NCBI RefSeq assembly: GCF_013205055.1
Contig: NZ_JABMLF010000001.1
Coordinates: 186,001-250,000 of the forward strand
Length of the DNA stretch: 64,000 bases
Reading direction: 5' to 3'
Origin: Rathayibacter sp. VKM Ac-2856
GTDB taxonomy: Bacteria > Actinomycetota > Actinomycetes > Actinomycetales > Microbacteriaceae
A model generated the notes under the pieces. The model worked only from the letters and a program-made list of their open reading frames with translations. It searched no databases and was not told the DNA's origin. The position numbers and the translations under genes were made by a program. Below, in pieces: positions 33,843 through 41,758 of this stretch; the stretch's first letter is position 1; each line of letters starts with the position of its first letter.

Positions 33843-35552
33843 GTGAGTTCATCCCGTAAAGTTTTCGGTCTCGTGGCGGCCGCCGCTCTGGCGGCGTCGA
33901 TCCTCGCCCCCTCCCTGCCCGCCGTCGCCGCGGGCAACACCCTCGTGATCGACGCCTCGTCGACCATCCGCCCCGTCACCCGGGTCGGCGCCGGCGGTCT
34001 CTACGCGCTGGCGACGCCCACCGACCCCGCGCCCGGTCTGCTGACCCCGCTGCGGCTCAAGCCGCACACCCAGCCGGCCCCCGGCGTCGGTCAGCTCGGC
34101 AACGGCGCGACGACGCCGACCGGCGACGTCCTGAAGGTGGCGGACACGTTCACCCGAGACGGAGCGCAGTCGTACGCGCGGATGCCCGACGTCTACCCGG
34201 ACTTCCCGTACCGCTGGATCAGCTGGGAGGACTGGACGCAGAAGATCGACACGATGGTCAAGGCGCGACTCGACGCCACGAACACGACCAACATCAACGG
34301 CTGGGAGCTCTGGAACGAGCCGGACGGCACCTGGGACACGGCGAAGGCCGGGCCCTTCCTCGACGGCTGGACGCGCACCTACCGCCAGGTGAAGCTGCAG
34401 GACACCGTCACGCCGATCGTCGGGCCCAGCTACAGCCGGTACTACCCCGACCTGATGCGCGACTTCATGGCCCGCGCGAAGGCCGACGGCACCCTGCCGG
34501 ACGTCGTCGTCTGGCACGAGCTCGAGGACGAGACCTACAACAGCATCGACGAGCACGTCGCCGACTACCGCTCGATCGAGCGCTCCCTCGGCATCAGCCC
34601 GCGGCCGATCTCCATCAACGAGTACGGCTCCCCCAGCCAGATCGACACGCCCAGCGTGGCGGCGCACTACATCGCCCAGTTCGAGCGCACCGGGATCCAC
34701 GACGCCGAGCGCGCCTACTGGTACGAGTCCGGCACCGTCGGCGGCCTGGTCTGGAACAACCGCCCGACCGGCTCGTACTGGCTGTACAAGTGGTACGGCG
34801 AGATGGCCGGCAACATGCTGGCGGTCACGCCCTCCGGCGATCTCGACGGCTTCGCCTCCTACGATGCGAGCCGCAAGATCGTGAACGCGGCCTTCGGCGG
34901 GACCTTCGGCGACAACCAGGTGCAGGTGAAGGGCCTCACGGGCTTCGGCACCTCGGCCCAGGTGGTCCTCAACTACACGCCGCGCTCGGGCCGCATGACG
35001 AACGTCGACGCTCCGACCCGCGTCTCGACCCAGACCCTCCCGATCACGAACGGCACGATCACCGTGCCCGTCGCGAGCCAGGACTACCTGGGCGCCTACC
35101 AGCTCGTCGTCACCCCGGCCGCGGGGCCGACGACCAGCTACCAGCAGGTCTACGAGGCGGAGAACGCGACGGTCGTGAACGCCCAGCTGCTCTCCTCCGG
35201 CTCGGCGTCGAACGGCGGCTACGTCGGCCGGATCGACGGCTCGACCGACGCCCGCTCGGACAGCTTCGTCGACTTCGTCGTCGAGGTGCCGACGGCCGGC
35301 AGCTACGCCCTCGGGATCCGCTACGCCAACGGCGGTGCGACCACGTCGACCCAGGGCTTCGCCGTGAACGGCAGCGCCTTCAGCACCGTCTCCTACCCGC
35401 CGACCGGGGGCTGGGGCGCCTTCGGCTCCTCCGTCTCGCGCCAGGTGGATCTGAAGGCCGGCTTCAACGTGATCCGCCTCGCGAAGGGGTCCCCCTTCTT
35501 CGCCGGCGGCTCCGGCTTCGCGGAGCTCGACAGCATCACGCTCACCCGCTGA
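33843..35552 (+). CDS. Secreted clan GH-A glycoside hydrolase with C-terminal CBM6/35-like module
   Basis: A 569-residue exported protein. The GTG start at 33843 follows AAAGGAG; the signal peptide ends near AVAAG (residue ~30). The catalytic TIM barrel carries the acid/base Glu in WELWNEPD (E159) and the nucleophile Glu in SINEYGSP (E260), the spacing of GH39/GH5-like enzymes. From about residue 434 a beta-sandwich module (VYEAENATVVNAQ, GGYVGRIDG, SFVDFVVEVPTAGSYALGIRYANG) matches CBM6/35. It probably cleaves plant or microbial polysaccharide outside the cell; substrate uncertain. Confidence 0.78.
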   Translation: MSSSRKVFGLVAAAALAASILAPSLPAVAAGNTLVIDASSTIRPVTRVGAGGLYALATPTDPAPGLLTPLRLKPHTQPAPGVGQLGNGATTPTGDVLKVADTFTRDGAQSYARMPDVYPDFPYRWISWEDWTQKIDTMVKARLDATNTTNINGWELWNEPDGTWDTAKAGPFLDGWTRTYRQVKLQDTVTPIVGPSYSRYYPDLMRDFMARAKADGTLPDVVVWHELEDETYNSIDEHVADYRSIERSLGISPRPISINEYGSPSQIDTPSVAAHYIAQFERTGIHDAERAYWYESGTVGGLVWNNRPTGSYWLYKWYGEMAGNMLAVTPSGDLDGFASYDASRKIVNAAFGGTFGDNQVQVKGLTGFGTSAQVVLNYTPRSGRMTNVDAPTRVSTQTLPITNGTITVPVASQDYLGAYQLVVTPAAGPTTSYQQVYEAENATVVNAQLLSSGSASNGGYVGRIDGSTDARSDSFVDFVVEVPTAGSYALGIRYANGGATTSTQGFAVNGSAFSTVSYPPTGGWGAFGSSVSRQVDLKAGFNVIRLAKGSPFFAGGSGFAELDSITLTR

Positions 35553-35563
35553 GCGACGCGGAC

Positions 35564-35593
35564 GCCCCGGAGGTGCTGCGGCGCCACCGGGGC
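35564..35593. terminator. Bidirectional terminator hairpin
   Basis: GCCCCGG (35564-35570) and CCGGGGC (35587-35593) close a hairpin with additional pairing inside (GGTG...CACC-like). It sits in the 50-base gap between the convergent glycoside hydrolase and response-regulator genes and could stop transcription from both sides. Confidence 0.5.
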
Positions 35594-35601
35594 GGCCGCG
35601 C

Positions 35602-36234
35602 TCAGGTCACGAGGCCGGCGCGCGCGGCCACGAGGGCCGCGAGGACGCGGTTGCGCACGCCGAGGGCGTCGAGGACGGCGCTGACCGCCTCCTTCGCGGT
35701 GCCGAGGGTGATGTCCAGCGTCAGCGCGATCTGCGCGTTGGTCGCCCCCTGGGCGACGAGCCGGAGCACCGCCCGACCGCGCGGGTCGAGCGCCTGCACC
35801 TGCGCGCGGGCCGCGTCCTCGATCGGCCAGGACGGCCGCCGGCGCCGAGCCACCTCCGGCGCGAGGACCATCGCTCCGAGGGCCAGCGCGTGCACCATCC
35901 GGCGCAGAGCCGTCGGGCTGGTGTTCTTGAGGAGGAAGCCGGCGGCGCCCGTCCGCAGCGCGGCCTCGACGAGGTCGTCGCCGTCCTGGTCCGTGAGGAT
36001 CGCGACGCGCGGAGGGGCGGGCAGCTCCTGGAGGGCGCGGAGCAGTCGCAGCCCGTCGGCGCGGCGCAGGCGCACCTCCAGCAGGACGAGATCGGGACGG
36101 CTCTCCCTCGCCGCGTCGAGCGCCTGGACGCCGTCGACCGCGCCGACGACCTCGAGCTCGGGGTCGGCGTCGAGGATCAGCGAGAGGCCGGAGCGCACGA
36201 GCGCCTCGTCGTCGACGACGAGCACGGCGGTCAC
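35602..36234 (-). CDS. LuxR/NarL-type response regulator with Glu at the phosphoacceptor site
   Basis: A 210-residue two-domain regulator. Receiver domain: acidic pair D8-D9 (VVDDEAL), T81 (AILTDQD) and K103 (FLLKN) are present, but the phosphoacceptor position is Glu (E53, LVLLEVRL) instead of Asp. C-terminal LuxR-type helix-turn-helix: LDPRGRAVLRLVAQGATNAQIALTLDITLGTAKEAVSAVLDAL. GTG start at 36234, overlapping the stop of a 24-codon upstream frame. No histidine kinase is adjacent. Glu may mimic phosphorylation, making it a phosphorylation-independent activator; that is an inference. Confidence 0.82.
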   Translation of the reverse strand: MTAVLVVDDEALVRSGLSLILDADPELEVVGAVDGVQALDAARESRPDLVLLEVRLRRADGLRLLRALQELPAPPRVAILTDQDGDDLVEAALRTGAAGFLLKNTSPTALRRMVHALALGAMVLAPEVARRRRPSWPIEDAARAQVQALDPRGRAVLRLVAQGATNAQIALTLDITLGTAKEAVSAVLDALGVRNRVLAALVAARAGLVT

Positions 36235-36305
36235 GCGCTGCCCCTCGGCGAGCCGTCGGCGACGTCCGGAGGACCCGCTTCGGCCGCGATGTGAGCAAGG
36301 TGCAT
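36231..36305 (-). CDS. Short upstream ORF (24 codons) coupled to the response regulator
   Basis: ATG at 36303-36305 follows a strong GGGGGAG and encodes a 24-residue peptide starting MHLAHIAAEAG; its TGA overlaps the GTG of the response regulator (GTGA). The regulator itself has no good ribosome-binding site, so its translation may depend on ribosomes finishing this frame. It could instead be the true N-terminus if a frameshift exists. Confidence 0.4.
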   Translation of the reverse strand: MHLAHIAAEAGPPDVADGSPRGSA

Positions 36306-36767
36306 CGTCTCCCCCGAGCGTCGTTGACAGCGTCTCCTCGACCTGTTTACTGTCATCAGTACAGCAATTGTTCGCGTTAACAAAAACCGGTTTCGGACCT
36401 TGCTCACTGTGCTGGATCCGCCACGGTCGCCGCTTCCTGAGCTGCGAGGACCACGACGGGCGCAGCGCGGGCGCCCGCGCCGATCGACCTGCCCGTCGAG
36501 ACCGGCCGGGACACGGCCACGCCCTTCGTTCGGGTCGAAGGGACGGCCGTCGGCTTCCGCGCCCCGTCGGGTGGGGCGCGGGAGCCGCCACCGGGGGGAC
36601 GTCTCCGCCCGACCCGGACGGGGGGCTCCGCGGAGTCCTTCCGGCAGGTGATGGTGACGTGAACATCCTCCGGACGAGTACCAGCACGACCCCGCCCGTG
36701 AACATCGGAACGGCCGCTCCCGGCCGCTCCGCTGGGCCGCTTCCGGCCTCGTCACCTGAGGAGAACC
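36306..36767. other. Divergent regulatory region of response regulator and protease
   Basis: About 460 bases. Bases 36320-36400 are unusually AT-rich, with TTGACA (36324-36329), TACTGT (36348-36353) and an inverted repeat TACTG-TCAT-CAGTA (36348-36361). The remaining 360 bases are GC-rich and show no frame of coding quality, so the protease transcript may have a long leader. Confidence 0.45.
36324..36361 (+). promoter_or_regulatory. Candidate promoter and inverted repeat upstream of the protease
   Basis: TTGACA, an 18-base spacer and TACTGT resemble a sigma70-type promoter on the plus strand. TACTG-TCAT-CAGTA overlaps the -10 box and could be bound by the adjacent response regulator. The distance to the protease start is about 410 bases. 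Confidence 0.35.
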
Positions 36768-39038
36768 ATGCGCCGCTCGACCGTCCTCTCCGCAGTCCTC
36801 TGCGGACTGCTCCTGGCGACAGGATCCGTCGCCACCGCTCCACCGGCCTCGGCCGCGCCGAGCACCGCCCCGGTGTCCTCGTCGCCACCGGCCCGCGACG
36901 GCGGAGTCGAGACGGAGGCCGCTCCGCTCGCCGATCCCGTCGCCTCCGTCGACACCTCCGCCGCCGCCTCGACCTCCGCTCCCTCCGCGTCGCTGCGGAC
37001 CCTGAGCGCGGCGGCCGCGGACTTCACCGACGTGGACATCCCCTCGCGCGCCGACATCGTCGTGCACCAGGTGACCATCGCCCTCGTCGCACCGCAGGGC
37101 ACGACCCCGTCCTTCGCCGCGGAGGAGGCGCGCCGCTCGCTGGAGCTGGTCGACCGCTTCTACGACCGCGAGACGGGAGGCGCGGTGCGCTTCGAGCTCG
37201 AGCGCCTGATCGACTGGCAGGTCGTGGACGAGCCCATCGGCTGCAGCAACACGGGCGGACTGCACGACTGGATCGCCCGGAAGACCGGCTGGCAGCCCGG
37301 ACCCGCGCGCCACCTGGTCGCGATGGTGCCGCCGGGAGACCCGTGCCCGATCTGGGCCAACGGCGAGCAGCCCGGCGACCCGGACGACGGCGGCCGCACC
37401 TTCCAGGGCGGCCCCGACGCGATCCTCCTGGCCCACGAGCTGGGCCACACCCTCTCGCTCCGCCACGCGGCGAGCGTCTCGTGCGACACCACCTGGGACG
37501 TCCCGGCCGGAGCGTCCTGCGCGCGCGAGGAGTACGGCAACAAGACCGACCTGATGGGCGACTCCTGGTACTTCACCCCGCTCTCGGCTCCGACGCTCGC
37601 GCAGCTCGGCCTCCTCACCGGCACGCGCCAGCCGGTCTGCGGAGCCCCGCGGACCGCCGTCCTCGACACGCTCGGGGCGGGCCCCGGAGCACCGCGCGCG
37701 CTCACCTGGACGGATCCGCAGGATGCGGGCATCCGCTACTGGGCGCAGTACAACGACGCGGCGGATCCGTCAGTCGACGGGGGCAGCTACGTCAGCCCGT
37801 GGCAGACCCCGCGCGAGGTCTCGGGCGTGCAGATCCTGCGCAGCACCGGCGGCAGCCCCGAGCTCCTGCAGCGACCCGGCGACGGATCGAACGGGAACGA
37901 GTTCGCCCTCGCGGGCGAGACGGTGCCGCTCAACACCGGCATGTCGCTGCGCGTCGACGCGATCGACAGGACGGCCAGGACCGCGACGGTCACCGTCACC
38001 GTCCCCTGCACCCAGTACGTCGGCGACATCAGCCGCTCCGCGTCCGTGTCCGCGTCCTACAGCTCCGACTGGTCCTCCGCCGGCGCGGCGGCCCACGGCG
38101 ACACCGGCTCGGCCTGGAGCTCCTGGCCCCGGGTCGGCGAGCAGTGGCTCGAGCTCAGCTGGCCGGCGACGGTGACGGTGGACTCCGCCGCGGTGCGCTT
38201 CGCGAGCGACGCGGCGGACGGCGCTCAGCAGGGCCTGATCCCGGCCCGCTCCTGGCGGGTCGACTACCTCGACGGCGACACCGGGGCCTGGACCCCGGTG
38301 CCGGGCGCGAGTGCGGCGGGCCGAGAGCGGGACGTGCTCAACCCCGTGAGCTTCGCGCCGGTCGCGACGACGGCTCTGCGGACGGTCTTCCAGGCCTGGG
38401 GCGGCTGGGACTACGGCGGATCGACCGGGGTCGCCGAGGTGACGGTGAACGGGGTCCCGCCGACCGCGTCGCTCGCCGTCCGCGGCACCGCCACGACGGT
38501 GGCCACCTCCTCGACGCGCGACCTCGCCTCCGGGGTGACCGCGCGCGACGCCCGGGGCGGCGCCCTCGCCGGGCGGCCGATCGCGTTCGCGATCACCGGC
38601 CCCGCCACCTTCGTCGACGGCACGCGGGCGGCGACCGTCGTCACCGGAGCGACGGGGGCGGCCGCGCTCCCGTCGATCCGCACCGGCACCACGACCGGCA
38701 GCGTCTCGTTCTCCGCCCGCGTCTCCGGGCTCCCCGCGGTGGCCCTCCCCCGCGCCACGGTCGCGAAGCCGCCCTCGGTCACCGCCACGGCGCTGTCGCA
38801 GAAGGCGTCCGGGATGGTCTCGGTGACGGTGACCGTGAAGAACACGGGGACCACGTCGACGCAGGTGACGATCGTCACGCCCTACGGCACCTCGACCGTC
38901 AGCTCGCTCGCCGCGGGCGCCACGACGTCGCGCACCTTCCCCACGGGGAAGAGCACGATCGCGGCGGGCTCCGCGACCGTCACGGCGCAGACGAGCGGCC
39001 TGCGGACGACCACGACGGCGGCCTATCGCGCGGTGTGA
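36768..39038 (+). CDS. Secreted zinc metalloprotease (metzincin-like) with C-terminal modules
   Basis: A 756-residue exported protein. GGAGAA precedes ATG 36768; signal peptide to about ASAAP (residue ~30). The zinc motif HELGHTLSLRH (H223, E224, H227, H233) fits the metzincin pattern except that Ser stands where Gly is usual, and M263 in DLMGDS is the Met-turn. After the catalytic region come beta-sandwich modules: one with WLELSWPATVTVDSAAVRF...YGGSTGVAEVTVNG, then an invasin-like Ig segment (GRPIAFAITGPATFVDGT) and a CARDB-like end. Likely degrades extracellular or host protein. Confidence 0.75.
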   Translation: MRRSTVLSAVLCGLLLATGSVATAPPASAAPSTAPVSSSPPARDGGVETEAAPLADPVASVDTSAAASTSAPSASLRTLSAAAADFTDVDIPSRADIVVHQVTIALVAPQGTTPSFAAEEARRSLELVDRFYDRETGGAVRFELERLIDWQVVDEPIGCSNTGGLHDWIARKTGWQPGPARHLVAMVPPGDPCPIWANGEQPGDPDDGGRTFQGGPDAILLAHELGHTLSLRHAASVSCDTTWDVPAGASCAREEYGNKTDLMGDSWYFTPLSAPTLAQLGLLTGTRQPVCGAPRTAVLDTLGAGPGAPRALTWTDPQDAGIRYWAQYNDAADPSVDGGSYVSPWQTPREVSGVQILRSTGGSPELLQRPGDGSNGNEFALAGETVPLNTGMSLRVDAIDRTARTATVTVTVPCTQYVGDISRSASVSASYSSDWSSAGAAAHGDTGSAWSSWPRVGEQWLELSWPATVTVDSAAVRFASDAADGAQQGLIPARSWRVDYLDGDTGAWTPVPGASAAGRERDVLNPVSFAPVATTALRTVFQAWGGWDYGGSTGVAEVTVNGVPPTASLAVRGTATTVATSSTRDLASGVTARDARGGALAGRPIAFAITGPATFVDGTRAATVVTGATGAAALPSIRTGTTTGSVSFSARVSGLPAVALPRATVAKPPSVTATALSQKASGMVSVTVTVKNTGTTSTQVTIVTPYGTSTVSSLAAGATTSRTFPTGKSTIAAGSATVTAQTSGLRTTTTAAYRAV

Positions 39039-39232
39039 GCCGTGCGGGGCGAGTGCGGCGGCGGCCTGGCGTCCGGTCGCCGTCGGGACACCCTGTCGCG
39101 CGGCCGCCACCCCCGTCCGCGGGTCATCCTCGGCGAGGGCTGTCAGGTGGCTCTCAGGGTCGCCGCCGCACCACTACGGTCGTGACCAGGAGGGGCCGGG
39201 GCACCCCGGATCCTCCTGGTCGAGGGGGCACG

Positions 39233-41758
39233 ATGACGAACGAGCAGCGGACCGCAGGGGGTCGAGCGCGAGGCGGCGGTGCGCGGCGACGCACCTCGTC
39301 GAGGGCCCTGGGACTCGCCTCACGACTCCTCGCCCTGCTCGCGAGCGCCGCACTGCTCGCGGGGGCGGCCGCATCCCCCGCCGCCGCCGCAGAGGCGGAC
39401 GAGCCGGCGGCCGTCTCCGTCCTCTCCCCCGAGTCCGGCGCGTACCTCGGCTCGAGCCTGGACTGGAGCGTCGACAGCGCCGCGGCCCAGGCCGACCGGC
39501 TGGGCCGCTCGTCCGCCGTCCTCGAGCACTCCGCCCCGCTGCCCATCGGCGGGACCGAGGCGGCCTACCTCGCCCAGTTCCTGCGGCAGGCCGAGGGCGA
39601 GGGCGCTCTCGCCGCGATCACCCTGCGGCCGGAGGGCGACCTGGCGGACTTCGGCCGGGGCGACGCGGAGCAGGCGGTCGCGGCGCTCGCCCGCGCCCGC
39701 GCCGGGGAGGCACTGCCGCTGTTCGTGCGCTTCGCGCCGGACATGAACAGCACCTGGGTCTCCTGGGGGCAGCGGCCCGAGGAGTACGTCGCGGCCTTCC
39801 GGATCTTCGCACGGGTGCTCCACGACGATCTGCCCGACGCGGTGGTGGTCTGGTCGCCGACGGCCGGCGGGGCCTATCCCTTCGCCCCCGCGGCTCCGGC
39901 CGACTCCGCTGCGCTCGACACCGACGGGGACGGCCTGCTCGGTCCGGGTGACGACCCCTACCGGCCCTACTACCCCGGCGACGACGTCGTCGACCGGGTG
40001 GGCCTCGCCGCCTACCACGACCCCAGCGGCGGCGGCGCGCCGCGGAACGCCCTCCCCGGCGCCGGCGAGCTGGCCGCCGCCCTGAGTGGGCCGGGCGGAG
40101 CGGGCGACCTCGACTTCTACGGCGAGTACGCCGAGGCGACCGGCACCCCGCTGCTGCTGGAGACGGCGGCGTTCTACAGCCCCGGCGCCGGCGGGCCCGA
40201 GGAGCTCGCCGTCAAGCAGGCCTGGTGGCGGCAGGTCATGGCCGCCGCCTCGGACGAGGCGTACCCGCTGCTCGACGTGGTGCTCTGGCGGGACTCGGCC
40301 GCGACCCGCCCGGTCGTCGGCGAGGTCGTCATCGACTGGCGCGTCTCGGGCTCCGACGAGATCGCCGCCGCGTTCGCCGCCGACGTCGAGTCGAGCGATC
40401 TGGTCCCGGGGCCGGTCTACGCGCCGTTCACGGGATCCGCCCTCGGACCGGCGACGGGCGGCACGATCAGCGGGACCGCGGCGTGGATCGTCGTCGCGCT
40501 CACCCTCCTCGTCGCGGCCGGCGCCACCGCCTGGGGCCTGTCGCGCCGCCGCGGCACCGCGCTCTCCTACGACGGCCCGCCGAGCCGCGATCTGCGGATC
40601 GACCTCCTCCGCGGCCTCGCGGTCGTCTTCGTGGTGGTGAACCACCTCGCGCTGGTCTCGATCTGGCAGAACGCGACCCAGGAGGCGATCGGGATGGTGT
40701 CGGGAGCGGAGCTGTTCGTGCTCCTCTCCTGCGCCGTCCTGGGGCTGGTGCACCGGCCGAAGGTGCTCGGCGGCGGGATCGGCGAGGTGACGCTGCGCAC
40801 CGGCCGCCGGGCGGTGACCCTCTACCTGACGGCCCTGGTCGTCACCCTGGTCGTCGGCCTCGTCAGCCTGATCGACGCCGTCCGATCGACGCCGGCCACC
40901 ACCTACATCGACGAGGGCACCGGGGCCGCGGGCAGCGAGGCGACCGGCCGCGTCTACGACCTCTACGAGAACATCGGGAGCCTGCTGCGCTACCCGGCCG
41001 ACCCGTCGATCGTCGTCGACCTCGCGGCGCTCCGGCTCGGCCCGTGGCAGGTGAACATCCTCGGCCTCTACGTCGTGATGCTCGCTGTCTCGCCGCTGAT
41101 CCTGTGGGCCCTCTCGCGGCGGCGCTGGCTGCCGGTGCTGCTGGTGTCGTGGGCGGTCTACGCGGTGCAGGCCTTCCTGCGGCTGCGGGTCCTGCCGTCG
41201 CAGTTCGAGGACTCGTTCCCGCTGCTGAGCTGGCAGGCGCTGTTCGTCACCGGAGTGGTCGCCGGCTTCCACCGCCGCGAGATCGTGGCGTGGTTCGCGA
41301 CCCGCCTCGGCCGCATCGTGCTCGCGGTCTGCGTGATGGCGACCGCGGGCCTCGCGATCCTGTCCTGGAACAACCCCTACCTCTCCAGCACCTTCGACCT
41401 CCGGCTCGGACTGGTCCCCGCGAATACCTTCGCGGAGGTCTACTCCGCCGCCTTCGAGCGCACGACGCTCGATCCCGGCCGGGTGCTGAACGTGCTCCTC
41501 GTCGTCGTCACCGGCTACGCGGCGCTGACGGTGCTCTGGCGGCCGATCCACCGGCTGATCGGCTGGTTCCTCGTGCCGCTGGGGCAGGCCACCCTCTACG
41601 TCTTCGTGATGCACGTCGCCTTCGTGCTCGTCATCGCCAACGTCCCGATCCTGCGCGAAGGGAATCCCGTGGTGAACTCGCTCGCCTACGTCCTCGTCCT
41701 GGGCCTGCTGTGGCTGATGGTCAGGACGCGCTTCCTCTTCGCGGTGGTGCCGCGATGA
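39233..41758 (+). CDS. GH26-like domain fused to OpgC-type acyltransferase
   Basis: An 841-residue protein. Signal/anchor segment at residues ~28-52, an extracellular TIM-barrel-like domain resembling GH26 (FVRFAPDMNSTWVSWGQRP near residue 169; LLLETAAFY near 309), a membrane helix near 416-435, then an OpgC domain of about ten helices starting at RIDLLRGLAVVFVVVNHLAL and ending at LGQATLYVFVMHVAF. In GH26 enzymes the acid/base motif is usually H-E-M-N; here it reads P-D-M-N. OpgC proteins add succinyl or acyl groups to glucans. First gene of an operon with a GT2 synthase, so it probably trims or decorates its polymer at the cell surface. Confidence 0.75.
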   Translation: MTNEQRTAGGRARGGGARRRTSSRALGLASRLLALLASAALLAGAAASPAAAAEADEPAAVSVLSPESGAYLGSSLDWSVDSAAAQADRLGRSSAVLEHSAPLPIGGTEAAYLAQFLRQAEGEGALAAITLRPEGDLADFGRGDAEQAVAALARARAGEALPLFVRFAPDMNSTWVSWGQRPEEYVAAFRIFARVLHDDLPDAVVVWSPTAGGAYPFAPAAPADSAALDTDGDGLLGPGDDPYRPYYPGDDVVDRVGLAAYHDPSGGGAPRNALPGAGELAAALSGPGGAGDLDFYGEYAEATGTPLLLETAAFYSPGAGGPEELAVKQAWWRQVMAAASDEAYPLLDVVLWRDSAATRPVVGEVVIDWRVSGSDEIAAAFAADVESSDLVPGPVYAPFTGSALGPATGGTISGTAAWIVVALTLLVAAGATAWGLSRRRGTALSYDGPPSRDLRIDLLRGLAVVFVVVNHLALVSIWQNATQEAIGMVSGAELFVLLSCAVLGLVHRPKVLGGGIGEVTLRTGRRAVTLYLTALVVTLVVGLVSLIDAVRSTPATTYIDEGTGAAGSEATGRVYDLYENIGSLLRYPADPSIVVDLAALRLGPWQVNILGLYVVMLAVSPLILWALSRRRWLPVLLVSWAVYAVQAFLRLRVLPSQFEDSFPLLSWQALFVTGVVAGFHRREIVAWFATRLGRIVLAVCVMATAGLAILSWNNPYLSSTFDLRLGLVPANTFAEVYSAAFERTTLDPGRVLNVLLVVVTGYAALTVLWRPIHRLIGWFLVPLGQATLYVFVMHVAFVLVIANVPILREGNPVVNSLAYVLVLGLLWLMVRTRFLFAVVPR

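Noticed and set aside
34790-39232. Very long open frame running on the plus strand into the OpgC fusion gene
   Set aside because: High-GC shadow frame: Arg/Pro/Gly-rich, crosses the hydrolase and protease genes in another frame. The true gene starts at ATG 39233 with a signal peptide.
40225-41754. Upstream extension of the GT2 synthase frame
   Set aside because: Arg/Gly/Pro-rich shadow of the OpgC domain; ATG 41755 overlapping the previous stop is the expected coupled start.
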